The notes below the pieces were generated by a model that was not told the DNA's origin, searched no databases, and saw nothing but the letters and a program-made list of their open reading frames with translations. A stretch of DNA of 64,000 nucleotides from JAVJUV01 sp047314965 (GTDB taxonomy: Bacteria > Pseudomonadota > Alphaproteobacteria > Rhodobacterales > Rhodobacteraceae). Below, one piece after another: positions 51,268 to 59,778 of the stretch. The stretch covers positions 1-64,000 of the forward strand of contig NZ_JBLBVK010000054.1 of assembly GCF_047314965.1 (NCBI RefSeq). The letters are read 5' to 3'. Each line of letters opens with the position of its first letter. The stretch's first letter is position 1. The position numbers were made by a program, and so were the translations under genes.

Positions 51268-52212
51268 TTACCAGAGATCCAGACCCAGAAGCTGGCGTCC
51301 AAGCGGCGTCAGCTTGGCCGGGCCACCGTTGTTCGCCTTTTCCCAACCGCGCGGATCTCCGGGAAAATCCGGCCGGTTCGGCGGCTCCATCTCGCGCCAC
51401 AGCCTGATGCGTTCCTCACGTTCAGCCTCGTTTTCCTGATCCGCGGGATACATCGAAATGTACTGCGCCATGCGGACCCGGCCATCCGAGAAATTCGGAC
51501 GCACCCCGTGGGCCAGAAGCGAATTGAAGATCATCAGGTCGCCCGGTTCCATCGTGATATTTTCCCGCTCCAGCCCGGTCATGTCCGGCAAAAGCGGGTT
51601 GCGGTCGGCGGGCTGGGTCTTCACCCAGTCGTCAAAATGCTCGAACAGGTACGGCACGCACTGGAACCCGCCCGTTTCCTCGTCCTGCGGCATCAGGCTC
51701 AGCACGCCCTGAACGCCGATCGGCTTCGGATCGAGCGCGGTATTCACGTCCCAGTGGATGAACCCGTCCCGGCTGCCCGATTTGTCCTGCTTCGGTACAT
51801 TCAGGTTGGCGCGGTCGATGGCGACCCAAAGGTCTTCACGATCCCAGATATCCACGAACGCATCGTAGATGCGCTGTTCCTGCCGATTGTCCCAGAGAAA
51901 CTGGTGGTTGTAGATCTCGACCATGCCGGCGTTGTTCAGTTCCGCCCGTACATGGGCCCGGCGTTCGGCCGCATACCATGTCGCAGGATCGTTCGGATCC
52001 TTGTCGTCGAACTCCCAGAGAAGCGCCGCAAGCCGCTCGCAATTCTCGCGCGGAACCGCGCCCCGGACGATCACGTATCCCTTGGTGATCCAGTGCCGCC
52101 AGTCGTCCTCCGACAAGACGCGAAGAGGAAGCGTCTTCTGGATGTCCTTCAACTGCGTGGTGACACCCGCACCAAGCGGATGACTGATCTCGTCGGCAGT
52201 CGGCTGTTGCAT
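51268..52212 (-). CDS. Phytanoyl-CoA dioxygenase (PhyH) family protein
   Basis: A 314-residue Fe(II)/2-oxoglutarate-dependent oxygenase. The iron facial triad is visible as HWD (in GFIHWDVNTALD) and the distal His in LLAHGVRPNFS, with the 2-oxoglutarate arginine in DGRVRMAQ. The substrate is unknown; relatives hydroxylate phytanoyl-CoA, ectoine or other small molecules. ATG 52212 is the likely start; the frame runs 17 codons further. It is inserted on the minus strand between purL and bolA. Confidence 0.88.
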   Translation of the reverse strand: MQQPTADEISHPLGAGVTTQLKDIQKTLPLRVLSEDDWRHWITKGYVIVRGAVPRENCERLAALLWEFDDKDPNDPATWYAAERRAHVRAELNNAGMVEIYNHQFLWDNRQEQRIYDAFVDIWDREDLWVAIDRANLNVPKQDKSGSRDGFIHWDVNTALDPKPIGVQGVLSLMPQDEETGGFQCVPYLFEHFDDWVKTQPADRNPLLPDMTGLERENITMEPGDLMIFNSLLAHGVRPNFSDGRVRMAQYISMYPADQENEAEREERIRLWREMEPPNRPDFPGDPRGWEKANNGGPAKLTPLGRQLLGLDLW

Positions 52213-52326
52213 TCCATCCTCCCGTTTTTCGCGAAGTTTCGCGACTTTGCAGGAATGGCGCAAGCACCTTGCGGGCAGATTGCGGGAGACCTAGATTGAA
52301 TTCGAAACAACCGAGGAAGCGCACAG

Positions 52327-52563
52327 ATGCCGATGCAGGCCCACGAGATCGAAGAACTTCTGCGCGAGACGTTTCCCGACGCGAAGATCATGGTCGAGGG
52401 AGATGACGGTGTCCACATGTCGGCCGTGGTGATCGACGAAAGCTTTCGCGGGTTGAACCGGGTCCAGCAGCAGCGCGCGGTCTATGCCGCCCTGAAAGGC
52501 AAGATGGACGGGCCGACCGGCGAATTGCACGCACTGGCACTCACGACACGGGTCCCGGACTAG
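52327..52563 (+). CDS. bolA: BolA-family protein (IbaG/BolA type)
   Basis: A 78-residue BolA-fold protein with the conserved ESFRGLNRVQQQRAVYA helix and His in GELHALALTT. BolA proteins pair with CGFS glutaredoxins to carry or sense [2Fe-2S] clusters, and such a glutaredoxin gene follows 123 bp later on the same strand. The ATG is the first in frame. No anomalies. Confidence 0.93.
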   Translation: MPMQAHEIEELLRETFPDAKIMVEGDDGVHMSAVVIDESFRGLNRVQQQRAVYAALKGKMDGPTGELHALALTTRVPD

Positions 52564-52686
52564 CCGTCTCCACAAGTATGGCGACGCTCTGGTGCAGCGC
52601 CCCGCAGGATTTGACCGCGCTGCCCCTTTTCCTCTCCGGAATTCACCACTATTTCTCGGGGTAACGCGAACAGGGGAGCCACCGAC

Positions 52687-53046
52687 ATGACCGCCCACGA
52701 CCAGATCAAGACGACAGTTTCCGAGAACGACGTCGTGCTTTTCATGAAAGGCACCAAATCCATGCCACAGTGCGGGTTTTCGTCCCGCGTGGCTGGCGTT
52801 CTGAATTTCATGGGCGTTGACTTCCAGGACGTCAACGTGCTGGCCAATGACGAAATCCGTCAGGGAATCAAGGACTTCTCCGACTGGCCCACGATCCCGC
52901 AGCTTTATGTGAAGGGCGAATTCATCGGCGGCTGCGACATCGTCACCGAAATGACGCTCTCGGGGGAACTGGACCAACTCTTCGACGAGAAAGGCGTGGC
53001 CTACAACAAGGACGCCGCCGAGCAGATTCGCGCGCATAATTCCTGA
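52687..53046 (+). CDS. grxD: Monothiol glutaredoxin (Grx4/GrxD type)
   Basis: A 119-residue monothiol glutaredoxin with the CGFS active site (residues 29-32, in SMPQCGFSSRV), glutathione-binding WPTIPQLYV and GGCDIV motifs. It binds a glutathione-ligated [2Fe-2S] cluster and works with BolA in cluster delivery and iron sensing. ATG 52687 follows AGGGGAG. The bolA-grxD order is standard in alphaproteobacteria. Confidence 0.96.
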   Translation: MTAHDQIKTTVSENDVVLFMKGTKSMPQCGFSSRVAGVLNFMGVDFQDVNVLANDEIRQGIKDFSDWPTIPQLYVKGEFIGGCDIVTEMTLSGELDQLFDEKGVAYNKDAAEQIRAHNS

Positions 53047-53049
53047 GGC

Positions 53050-53349
53050 ATGTTCGTCGTCACTGTCGACTTCCGCTCCGCACCGGACAAGGCGTCCGAC
53101 TTTCTTGCGGCACTCCGCGAGAACGCGGACGCCTCGGTGCGGGACGAGCCGGGATGTCTGCGTTTCGACGTGTGCACCGTCCCGGACGATCCGACGCGCG
53201 TCTTTCTTTACGAGATCTACACCGATGCGGCCGCCTTCGAGGCCCACAAGGCCACAAGGCATTTCGTCGCGTTCGACAAGATGGTCCGGGACTGGACGGC
53301 GGAGAAATCCGTAAGGACCTACATGCTCGAACCGGCAGACCCGTCGTGA
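53050..53349 (+). CDS. Antibiotic biosynthesis monooxygenase (ABM) domain protein
   Basis: A 99-residue ferredoxin-like ABM fold: FVVTVDFRSAPDKASDF, then EPGCLRFDVC and FLYEIYTDAAAFEAHKAT, then HFVAFDKMV. Proteins of this kind include quinol monooxygenases (YgiN) and LsrG. Substrate is unknown. It starts 3 bp after grxD and is 31 bp before the dehydrogenase gene, so the three may be one unit. Confidence 0.88.
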   Translation: MFVVTVDFRSAPDKASDFLAALRENADASVRDEPGCLRFDVCTVPDDPTRVFLYEIYTDAAAFEAHKATRHFVAFDKMVRDWTAEKSVRTYMLEPADPS

Positions 53350-53380
53350 TCTGCGCGGTGTATTCCGCACGGTTTTGGCC

Positions 53381-54415
53381 ATGACCATTCCCGCAGAGAC
53401 TCTGCGCGACTTCGCCCGGCGCTGCTACGCCGCCCTGGGCCTGCCGGATACCGACGCCGCCCTCGTGGCCGACAGCCTCGTTCAGTCAGATCTCTGGGGC
53501 CATCCCTCTCACGGGATCATGCGTCTCTTCTGGTACGCCGTCCGGCTTGAAAGCGGGGCAATGTCGCCGGTTACCCGCCCCGAACTCTCGGGCAAGGGTG
53601 CGCTTTTGACGATGAACGGCAACGACGGCGTCGGCCAGGTCGTCGCGAGAGCTGCCATGGACGCGGCGATCACCGCCTCCAAAACGCACGGGATCGGCGC
53701 CGTGGCGGTTCGCAATTCCGGGCATTTCGGCACGGCCATGTATTTTACCCGCATGGCTGCCCGCGAGGGCTGCATCGGGTATCTCGCGACCAACGCCAGC
53801 CCTGCCATGGCGCCCTGGGGCGGTCTGGACAAACGGCTCGGCACCAATCCCTGGTCCTGGGCGGCGCCCGCCGGACGCTATGCGCCCGTCATGCTCGATA
53901 TCGCAAACACCGCCGTGGCGCGCGGGAAACTCTACGCCGCGAAGGCGAAAGGCGATCCCATTCCAGAAGGCTGGGCGATGGACGCCGACGGCAATATGAC
54001 CACCGATGCCGCACTTGGCATCGCGGGCACCATCCTGCCGATGGCGGGCCACAAGGGCTATGCGGTCAGTTTCATCACCGACATGCTGGCCGGGGTTCTC
54101 TCCGGCAGCGCCTTCGGTACCGACGTCACCGGGCCCTATGTGCCAGAGGGGCGCAGCGGTGCGGGTCACTTCGTCATCGCCATAGACATCGCGGCCTCCC
54201 GGCCGCTCGCGGAGTTCGAGGCAGATATGGAGCGGTTGATCGACGAGATCAAATCCGCGCGCCCCGCGCCGGGCTCCGCCGGCATCTCATATCCGGGCGA
54301 GATCGAGGCGCTCAACGAGACCCGCAATCTCGCGGAAGGCATCGACCTTCCCGAGGCCGTGATAGGCGATCTGATCGACGGAGCGGACCGCATCGGTGTG
54401 CCACATCCTTTCTGA
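53381..54415 (+). CDS. Malate/L-lactate (LDH2/MDH2-type) dehydrogenase family protein
   Basis: A 344-residue NAD(P)-dependent oxidoreductase of the YlbC/DpkA fold, distinct from classical MDH. Features include HPSHGIMRL near residue 45, the active-site His in VRNSGHFGTAMYF, GTNPWSWAAP and GHKGYAVSF. Members use malate, ureidoglycolate, sulfolactate, delta-1-piperideine-2-carboxylate or related 2-hydroxy acids, and this one's substrate is not evident. I use ATG 53381; a TTG two codons earlier is in frame. Confidence 0.88.
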   Translation: MTIPAETLRDFARRCYAALGLPDTDAALVADSLVQSDLWGHPSHGIMRLFWYAVRLESGAMSPVTRPELSGKGALLTMNGNDGVGQVVARAAMDAAITASKTHGIGAVAVRNSGHFGTAMYFTRMAAREGCIGYLATNASPAMAPWGGLDKRLGTNPWSWAAPAGRYAPVMLDIANTAVARGKLYAAKAKGDPIPEGWAMDADGNMTTDAALGIAGTILPMAGHKGYAVSFITDMLAGVLSGSAFGTDVTGPYVPEGRSGAGHFVIAIDIAASRPLAEFEADMERLIDEIKSARPAPGSAGISYPGEIEALNETRNLAEGIDLPEAVIGDLIDGADRIGVPHPF

Positions 54416-54496
54416 TCCAGAACAAAGACTTCGCCTGCGTCACGAGCGATTCTGATCAAGACCGGGCGCTTAAGGCCCGACAAAAGGAGACATGAA

Positions 54497-54814
54497 ATGC
54501 GCGATTTTTCCGAACTGAAAGCCATTCTTGAAAGCCGCCTCGAAGAACTTGACGCACGGGTTCACGATATCGAGGACCGTCTGGACGACCCCGTCTCGAA
54601 GGACTGGGAGGATCAGGCCGTGGAGCTTGAGGATTTCGAGGTGCTGGAAGATCTCGGAAAGGCCGGCATGAAAGAGATGGATCTTATCCGCGCCGCTCTT
54701 GGCCGGATCGAGGATGGCAGTTACGGTGAATGTGCCAAGTGCGGGGATGACATCTCGATCGAGCGCCTGAAGGCCGTGCCTTACGCGGTTCTGTGCCGGA
54801 AATGCGCCAAGTAG
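54497..54814 (+). CDS. DksA/TraR-type C4 zinc-finger protein
   Basis: A 105-residue protein: an acidic N-terminal coiled-coil hairpin (about 1-70) and a C-terminal four-cysteine zinc finger (Cys79, Cys82, Cys100, Cys103). It is shorter than DksA (about 150 residues) and the coiled-coil tip has an acidic DxxDD-like run (RLDDPVSKDWEDQA), so it may enter the RNA polymerase secondary channel and modulate transcription. AAGGAGA lies just upstream of the ATG at 54497. Confidence 0.88.
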   Translation: MRDFSELKAILESRLEELDARVHDIEDRLDDPVSKDWEDQAVELEDFEVLEDLGKAGMKEMDLIRAALGRIEDGSYGECAKCGDDISIERLKAVPYAVLCRKCAK

Positions 54815-54848
54815 GTCTGACCCGCGAAACTGCCGGAAAGGTCCTGAC

Positions 54849-55253
54849 ATGAGACGACCCCTGATCGCCATCGCCGCTCTTGCCCCGATCGCGCTGCTGG
54901 CCTGCGCGCCTCAGCATGAAGAGGTGGGCCAGAAACTCTACATGGACTACTGCACCTCGTGTCATGGCCTGTCGGCGCGCGGCGATGGCCCGATCTCAGG
55001 TGATCTTGACCGACCCGTTCCCGATCTGACAACGATCGCCCAGCGGAATGGCGGCAGCTTTCCGACCGCCCGCATCATGTCCGTGATCGACGGCTACAGT
55101 CGGGCCCGCGACGGGAACATCACGATGCCGGAATTCGGGATCGAGCTGCAGGCCGGACCGCTGGTGCTCTACGATTCGGGCGACGGCAGGGCCACGCCGA
55201 CGCCATCGAAGCTGGTGGCGCTCGCCGAATACCTCCGGTCGATCCAGCGGTAA
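54849..55253 (+). CDS. Cytochrome c-type lipoprotein
   Basis: A 134-residue c-type cytochrome. A lipoprotein signal (LLACA, lipid Cys19) precedes a single haem-binding CTSCH (35-39), with Met93 in ITMPEFG as the probable sixth ligand. It would be membrane-anchored in the periplasm and shuttle electrons; partner unknown. It lies 34 bp after the DksA-like gene and converges with an EamA carrier. Confidence 0.88.
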   Translation: MRRPLIAIAALAPIALLACAPQHEEVGQKLYMDYCTSCHGLSARGDGPISGDLDRPVPDLTTIAQRNGGSFPTARIMSVIDGYSRARDGNITMPEFGIELQAGPLVLYDSGDGRATPTPSKLVALAEYLRSIQR

Positions 55254-55260
55254 GCCGCGC

Positions 55261-56184
55261 TCAGCCGCGCCGCCAAAACAGCCCAATGATCGAGGACGAC
55301 TGGGAAATTGCGATCCCCGTCAGGATCAGCGCAAGCGCGGCGTAAAGCCCCGGCTGCAGTTCCTCGCCCAGAAGCAGGACACCGAACAGGACGGAAAAGA
55401 CTGGAATAATGTAGGCCACGAGGCTCATGAAGACCGAGCCTGCCGACTTGATCACCCGGACCCGCCAATAGGCGGCCAGGGCCGTGGGAAAGAGCGCGGC
55501 ATAGACCGCTGCCATTGCCGCTCCAGCGCCGAAACCGCGCGGCACGCCCTCCAGGATCAGGGCCACGGGCAGCAACACCGCCGACGCAACCGTCAGTATG
55601 CCAGCCGAGAAGGCCAGAGGCGGCACCTTCGGGCTGCGCCGGGTGATGATCGAGGCAGCCGAGTAACAGACCACGGCGCTCAGGCAGGACAGACGTCCCA
55701 GCAGCGTCATGTCTCCCGCGCCGGCCTCAAAGGCTCCCGGACCGATCAGCAGTACCAGCCCGCCAAAGCCCACCAAAAGACCGAGGATCCGTACGGGGGT
55801 GATCACTTCGTCCCGCAGAAAGATGAATGCCAGCGGCACCAACACGATAGGCAGACTGCCCATCGCGACGCCTGCGAAAGCCGAGGGCACATGCTGCTGA
55901 CCCCAGCTCAAAAGGAAGAATGGCAGGGCCATGCCGATCACGCCAACTGGCGCGACATATCCCCACGCCCCGGCCTTCGAGACCTGCCCGATCCCCTGCC
56001 CCGACAACTGTGCCGCAGCCAGCAGAACGGGCGCACCCATGGATGTACGAAGCGCCGCGACCCACCACGGGCCGAACCCGGTCAGGGCAATTTCCATGGC
56101 CATGAAAGCCGATCCCCAGACAGCCCCGAGGGCAAGCAGGATCAGCCAGTTCACAAGGCCCGGCTGCGCCGGTGTCGTGTCCAA
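55261..56184 (-). CDS. EamA/DMT-family transporter (second)
   Basis: A 307-residue protein with ten membrane helices in two EamA repeats; each repeat closes with an EamA-type segment, e.g. LLGEELQPGLYAALALILTG in the second half. The substrate is unknown (amino acids or small metabolites are usual). ATG 56184 lies 21 bp after the zapA stop on the same strand, so it is probably read through from the zapA operon. Confidence 0.87.
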   Translation of the reverse strand: MDTTPAQPGLVNWLILLALGAVWGSAFMAMEIALTGFGPWWVAALRTSMGAPVLLAAAQLSGQGIGQVSKAGAWGYVAPVGVIGMALPFFLLSWGQQHVPSAFAGVAMGSLPIVLVPLAFIFLRDEVITPVRILGLLVGFGGLVLLIGPGAFEAGAGDMTLLGRLSCLSAVVCYSAASIITRRSPKVPPLAFSAGILTVASAVLLPVALILEGVPRGFGAGAAMAAVYAALFPTALAAYWRVRVIKSAGSVFMSLVAYIIPVFSVLFGVLLLGEELQPGLYAALALILTGIAISQSSSIIGLFWRRG

Positions 56185-56205
56185 GATCGTGACGGGCTGC
56201 CGGAC

Positions 56206-56607
56206 TTATCCGGCGGCCCGCGCCTTATCTTCGGCAGCTTCCGCCAATGCCTCGGCCCGCGCGGCCAGCTCTGCCAGCGTCTCGCGCACCTCAGTCGGAA
56301 TCACTGCCACCTCGACCATCTCGGGCTGAGGCGCGGGACGGCTCTGCAACTCTTCGATCCAAGCTTCCTGCTGGGCGATCTTGTTCTCCATGGCCTTGAT
56401 CTGGTCCTGCGTCCCTGCCGCCTTGTCGGCCAGCATCAGTCCGGCCATCAGCAGCATGCGGGCTTCCGGCAGCCTCCCGATCTGGTCCATCAGCGTCTTC
56501 GCCTCGTTGTCCAGAAGCCCGGCTGCAGCATGAAGGAAATGCTCTTCGCCCGCCTGACAGGCGACGTTGAACGGGCGGCCTCCGATCTCGATCGTGACTT
56601 CGGGCAT
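56206..56607 (-). CDS. zapA: Cell division protein ZapA
   Basis: ZapA bundles FtsZ filaments and sharpens the Z ring. The 133-residue product has the short N-terminal beta-domain (MPEVTIEIGGRPFNVACQAGE-like opening, GEEHFLHAAAGLLD) and a long coiled coil (KAMENKIAQQEAWIEELQS). A Pro/Ala-rich tail follows. The gene begins 1 bp after the coiled-coil partner's stop, consistent with translational coupling. Confidence 0.92.
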   Translation of the reverse strand: MPEVTIEIGGRPFNVACQAGEEHFLHAAAGLLDNEAKTLMDQIGRLPEARMLLMAGLMLADKAAGTQDQIKAMENKIAQQEAWIEELQSRPAPQPEMVEVAVIPTEVRETLAELAARAEALAEAAEDKARAAG

Positions 56608-56608
56608 C

Positions 56609-57076
56609 TCACGCCTCCTTCAAAAGCGGTTCAAGGGTGGCCAGCACCTCGTCGATCTCGGCACGCTGCGCTTCCCGCTCCGCGCGCAAACCTTCCAGTT
56701 CCGAAGCCATCGCGCCGTTCACCAGTCCCGCATCGGCCAGCCCCTGGGCGTTCGCCGCGCGAAGTTTCCCGTTCGAGTCGCGCAGTTCGGCGTTGACAGA
56801 CCGCATGCGCTGCACCTCGCCATCACGAGTGCGCACCGCTTCTTTCAATCGAACCACCTCGGCTTCAAGCGCAGCCAACGTGGTCTCCTGCTTATCCTTG
56901 ATCGCCCGCACCCGCTCTTCCAGCTGCGCGTTGGCAACCCTCTCTGCTTCCAGTTCGGCTTTCATCGCCTCGAGGTCGGCCGTGTCCGACGGGACGCCCC
57001 CCAGATGCTCCAGCGCCTGCGACGCCCTGTCCAGCGCCGCCGTGATCCGGCGTTCAAGTTCGGCAATATCACTCAT
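56609..57076 (-). CDS. Coiled-coil ZapA partner (ZauP-like)
   Basis: A 155-residue protein that is nearly all alpha-helical coiled coil with heptad-like Leu/Ala spacing (AELERRITAALDRA, then AKLRAANAQGL-like repeats). In Caulobacter, the protein encoded just upstream of zapA, ZauP, forms a pair with ZapA at the division site. Position (1 bp ahead of zapA) and structure fit. I start at ATG 57076 (MSDIAELERR); a longer frame adds 17 residues. Sequence identity with ZauP was not tested. Confidence 0.75.
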   Translation of the reverse strand: MSDIAELERRITAALDRASQALEHLGGVPSDTADLEAMKAELEAERVANAQLEERVRAIKDKQETTLAALEAEVVRLKEAVRTRDGEVQRMRSVNAELRDSNGKLRAANAQGLADAGLVNGAMASELEGLRAEREAQRAEIDEVLATLEPLLKEA

Positions 57077-57286
57077 AGATCCGTCCTGCTCCGTCCGTTC
57101 CTGTGGGGACAGGCGGCGCAGTTCCATGCGAATCGCCAGTGAAGCCCCCGTTTCGGGCGACTCTTACCCATTCGACCGCCTGTTTCACCCCCTTTCGGCA
57201 CATAAGGCACCCGCGTCGTCTTGCACTCGGACAGGGGGCTGGTATCTAGCGGCTCGATTCCGGCTTCAGAAGTGAGGGACAGAACC

Positions 57287-59302
57287 TTGGATATCGCAAC
57301 TCTCAAAGAGCTTCACCCCGATCACTTCAACCGCGCCACGGCCATCCGTGTGCTGGCGATGGACGCTGTCCAGGCAGCGAACTCGGGTCACCCCGGCATG
57401 CCGATGGGCATGGCCGATGTGGCGACCGTCCTCTTCGAAAAGCACCTCAAGTTCGACGCATCGAACCCCGACTGGCCCGACCGCGACCGGTTCATCCTGT
57501 CGGCCGGCCACGGCTCTATGCTGCTCTACGCGCTCCTGCACCTGACCGGCTACGAAGACATGACCCTCGATCAGGTCCGCAACTTCCGCCAGCTTGGCTA
57601 TATCACCGCAGGCCACCCGGAATACGGCCACGCCAAGGGGATCGAGACCACGACCGGCCCGCTCGGCCAGGGCATCGCCAACGCCGTCGGCTTCGCTATG
57701 GCCGAGGAATCGCTGCGCGCCCGTTATGGAAAGAAGGTCGTCGACCATTACACCTACGTTATCGCCGGTGACGGCTGCCTGATGGAAGGCATCAGCCACG
57801 AGGCGATCGGGCTTGCGGGCATGCAGAAGCTGTCGAAGCTCATCGTTCTCTGGGACGACAACAACATTTCCATCGACGGCGAGATCTCGCTCTCCGACGT
57901 CACCGACCAGCGCCAGCGCTTCAAGGCCGCGGGCTGGCAGGTTCTGGAGTGCGACGGCCATGACCCCGAGGATATCGACCGCGCCCTCACACAGGCGAAA
58001 TCGTCGAAGAAACCGACGATGATCGCCTGCAAGACCCATATCGGCTTCGGCTCGCCCAAGCAGGACAGCTCCAAGGCGCACGGCTCGCCCCTCGGCGCGG
58101 ATGGCATCGCGGCGACCCGCGAGACCTATGGCTGGACCAGCGCACCCTTCGACATCCCGTCCGACATTCTCGACGCATGGCGGGCAACCGGTCGCCGCGG
58201 TGCAAGCGAACGGGCCGCCTGGGACGCGCGCTTCGCGGCGCTCAGCGCATCGCGCCAGAGCGAACTCGGACGCATCTGGTCCGGCGCGGCCCCGCGGAAA
58301 CTCTCCGCGGTGATCCGCGCCCTGAAGAAGCAGATCTCCGAAAACGCGCCCAAGGTCGCCACGCGGAAATCGTCTGAAATGGTGCTCGAGGTCGTGAACC
58401 CGATCATGCCCGAGAACATCGGCGGCTCCGCCGACCTCACCGGCTCGAACAACACGCTGACCGCCGATCTCGGCGTCTTCGATCCCACGAACCGCAAGGG
58501 GCGCTACGTCCATTTCGGCATCCGCGAACACGGCATGGCGGCGGCGATGAACGGCATGGCGCTCCACGGCGGCATCCGCCCCTATGGCGGCACGTTCCTG
58601 ACCTTCACCGACTATGCCAAGGGCGCGATCCGGCTCTCGGCCCTGATGGGCGTGCCCGTCACCTACGTGATGACGCATGACTCGATCGGCCTTGGCGAAG
58701 ATGGCCCGACCCACCAGCCTGTCGAGCACCTCGCCGGGCTGCGCTCCACGCCCAACATCAACGTCTTCCGTCCCGCCGACACGGTCGAAACCGCCGAGGC
58801 CTGGGAAATCGCGCTGACTTCGGACAAGACCCCGTCGGTGCTGGCTCTGTCGCGTCAGGGACTGCCCACGGTCCGCACCGAGCACAAGACGAAGAACCTG
58901 ACGGCTCAGGGCGCCTACGTCCTCGCCGAAGCGAGCGGCAAGCGGCAGGCGCTGATCATGGCCACCGGCTCCGAGGTCGAAATCGCCATGAAGGCCCGCG
59001 ATCTGCTCGAGGCCGAGGGCATCGGCACCCGGGTCGTCTCCATGCCCTGCTGGGAACTTTTCGAGGAACAGGACGAGAGCTACCGCCGCAAGGTCCTGCC
59101 CGCTGGCCCGGTGCGCGTGGCGGTTGAGGCCGGCATCCGTTTCGGCTGGGACCGCTGGCTTTACGGCGAGCGCGGCCGGCGCGAGAAATCGGGCTTCGTC
59201 GGCATGCACGGCTTCGGCGCCTCTGCCCCGGCTGAAGAACTCTACAAGCACTTCGGCATCACGCCCGAGGGCGTCGTCGCCAAGGTCAAGAGCCTGCTCT
59301 AA
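57287..59302 (+). CDS. tkt: Transketolase
   Basis: Thiamine-diphosphate enzyme that moves two-carbon units in the pentose phosphate or Calvin cycle. The 671-residue product has NSGHPGMPMGMADVA, the ThDP-binding GDGCLMEG (after YVIAGDG) and the pyrimidine-domain motif RFGIREHGM-type HFGIREHGMA. The start is most likely TTG 57287 (LDIATLKELHPD), because GAGGGA sits 7 bp upstream and no ATG lies near; any ATG in frame falls inside the conserved N-terminal region. The zauP gene is divergent 210 bp away. Confidence 0.95.
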   Translation: MDIATLKELHPDHFNRATAIRVLAMDAVQAANSGHPGMPMGMADVATVLFEKHLKFDASNPDWPDRDRFILSAGHGSMLLYALLHLTGYEDMTLDQVRNFRQLGYITAGHPEYGHAKGIETTTGPLGQGIANAVGFAMAEESLRARYGKKVVDHYTYVIAGDGCLMEGISHEAIGLAGMQKLSKLIVLWDDNNISIDGEISLSDVTDQRQRFKAAGWQVLECDGHDPEDIDRALTQAKSSKKPTMIACKTHIGFGSPKQDSSKAHGSPLGADGIAATRETYGWTSAPFDIPSDILDAWRATGRRGASERAAWDARFAALSASRQSELGRIWSGAAPRKLSAVIRALKKQISENAPKVATRKSSEMVLEVVNPIMPENIGGSADLTGSNNTLTADLGVFDPTNRKGRYVHFGIREHGMAAAMNGMALHGGIRPYGGTFLTFTDYAKGAIRLSALMGVPVTYVMTHDSIGLGEDGPTHQPVEHLAGLRSTPNINVFRPADTVETAEAWEIALTSDKTPSVLALSRQGLPTVRTEHKTKNLTAQGAYVLAEASGKRQALIMATGSEVEIAMKARDLLEAEGIGTRVVSMPCWELFEEQDESYRRKVLPAGPVRVAVEAGIRFGWDRWLYGERGRREKSGFVGMHGFGASAPAEELYKHFGITPEGVVAKVKSLL

Positions 59303-59310
59303 TCGCAGGC

Positions 59311-59331
59311 ACGGCGCCTTCGGGCGCCGCG
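59311..59331 (+). terminator. Weak terminator-like hairpin after tkt
   Basis: CGGCGCC and GGCGCCG pair over a short TTCG-containing loop, 10 bp after the tkt stop, followed by CGTCCTTCCTCTT, which is only loosely U-rich. It precedes copy E of the AATACTTCGGGGG element. Confidence 0.55.
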
Positions 59332-59383
59332 TCCTTCCTCTTGGCGAAAATACTTCGGGGGTGTGGGGGCAGAGCCCCCACCC
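59330..59383 (+). repeat. AATACTTCGGGGG stem-loop element, copy E
   Basis: GTCCTTCCTCTTGGCGA, the core AATACTTCGGGGG, and a GTGGGGGC-AGA-GCCCCCAC stem-loop. This copy lacks the GAA-loop stem of copies A and D, like copy B. It begins about 28 bp after the tkt stop. Confidence 0.75.
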
Positions 59384-59437
59384 TGAACCACGCCGGACAT
59401 CTTGCGCCCGCCCCGTTAACCACCGGGCTCGTCCGCC

Positions 59438-59481
59438 ATCTGCCATACGTTTTGCCGACGGTTCGCCGACGCTTCGCCGCC
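59438..59481. repeat. Four tandem 11-bp units (GCCGAC repeat family), copy 3
   Basis: ATCTGCCATAC, GTTTTGCCGAC, GGTTCGCCGAC and GCTTCGCCGCC in tandem, the same order as copy 1. The last unit is degenerate. It lies in the 476-bp gap between tkt and the DGPF gene. Confidence 0.7.
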
Positions 59482-59778
59482 CGGTGAACGCGCCTGTTTT
59501 CCCTTGATCTTAACGTCCAGGCCGGGTTTTTCGACAGCACGGAACCACGCCGCAACGCGCGATCGGGAATAAAATTCTTCACCCTGTCGAAATCCCGCTC
59601 CCGCCCGCGTCCTTGGATCATCGAACCAGACAGGGAGACAGCCCAGACACTCTCGATCGCTGAGATCCATGCCGCGACGCATGGGCCAGGGCCGCCCCTC
59701 GTTGCACCCCGGATCGCCCGAGCCTTGCCAGCGCGCGGAATCCGCGCAACACTTCACCCACAGGAAAGGAAAAATTCC
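59482..59778. other. Intergenic stretch before the DGPF-ECF42 genes
   Basis: No gene is recognised. A near-palindrome GCGCGGA-A-TCCGCGC lies at 59733-59747, 32 bp before the DGPF start, and could be an operator or a short hairpin. I could not identify the promoter. Confidence 0.4.

Noticed and set aside
56185..56205. 6S RNA gene, often found beside zapA
   Set aside because: Only 21 bp separate zapA from the next gene, and the other side is occupied by the coiled-coil gene.
57266..59446. 726-codon minus-strand open frame opposite tkt
   Set aside because: High-GC third positions keep the antisense frame open; the product is His/Arg/Gly-rich with no family resemblance, while tkt on the plus strand is unmistakable.
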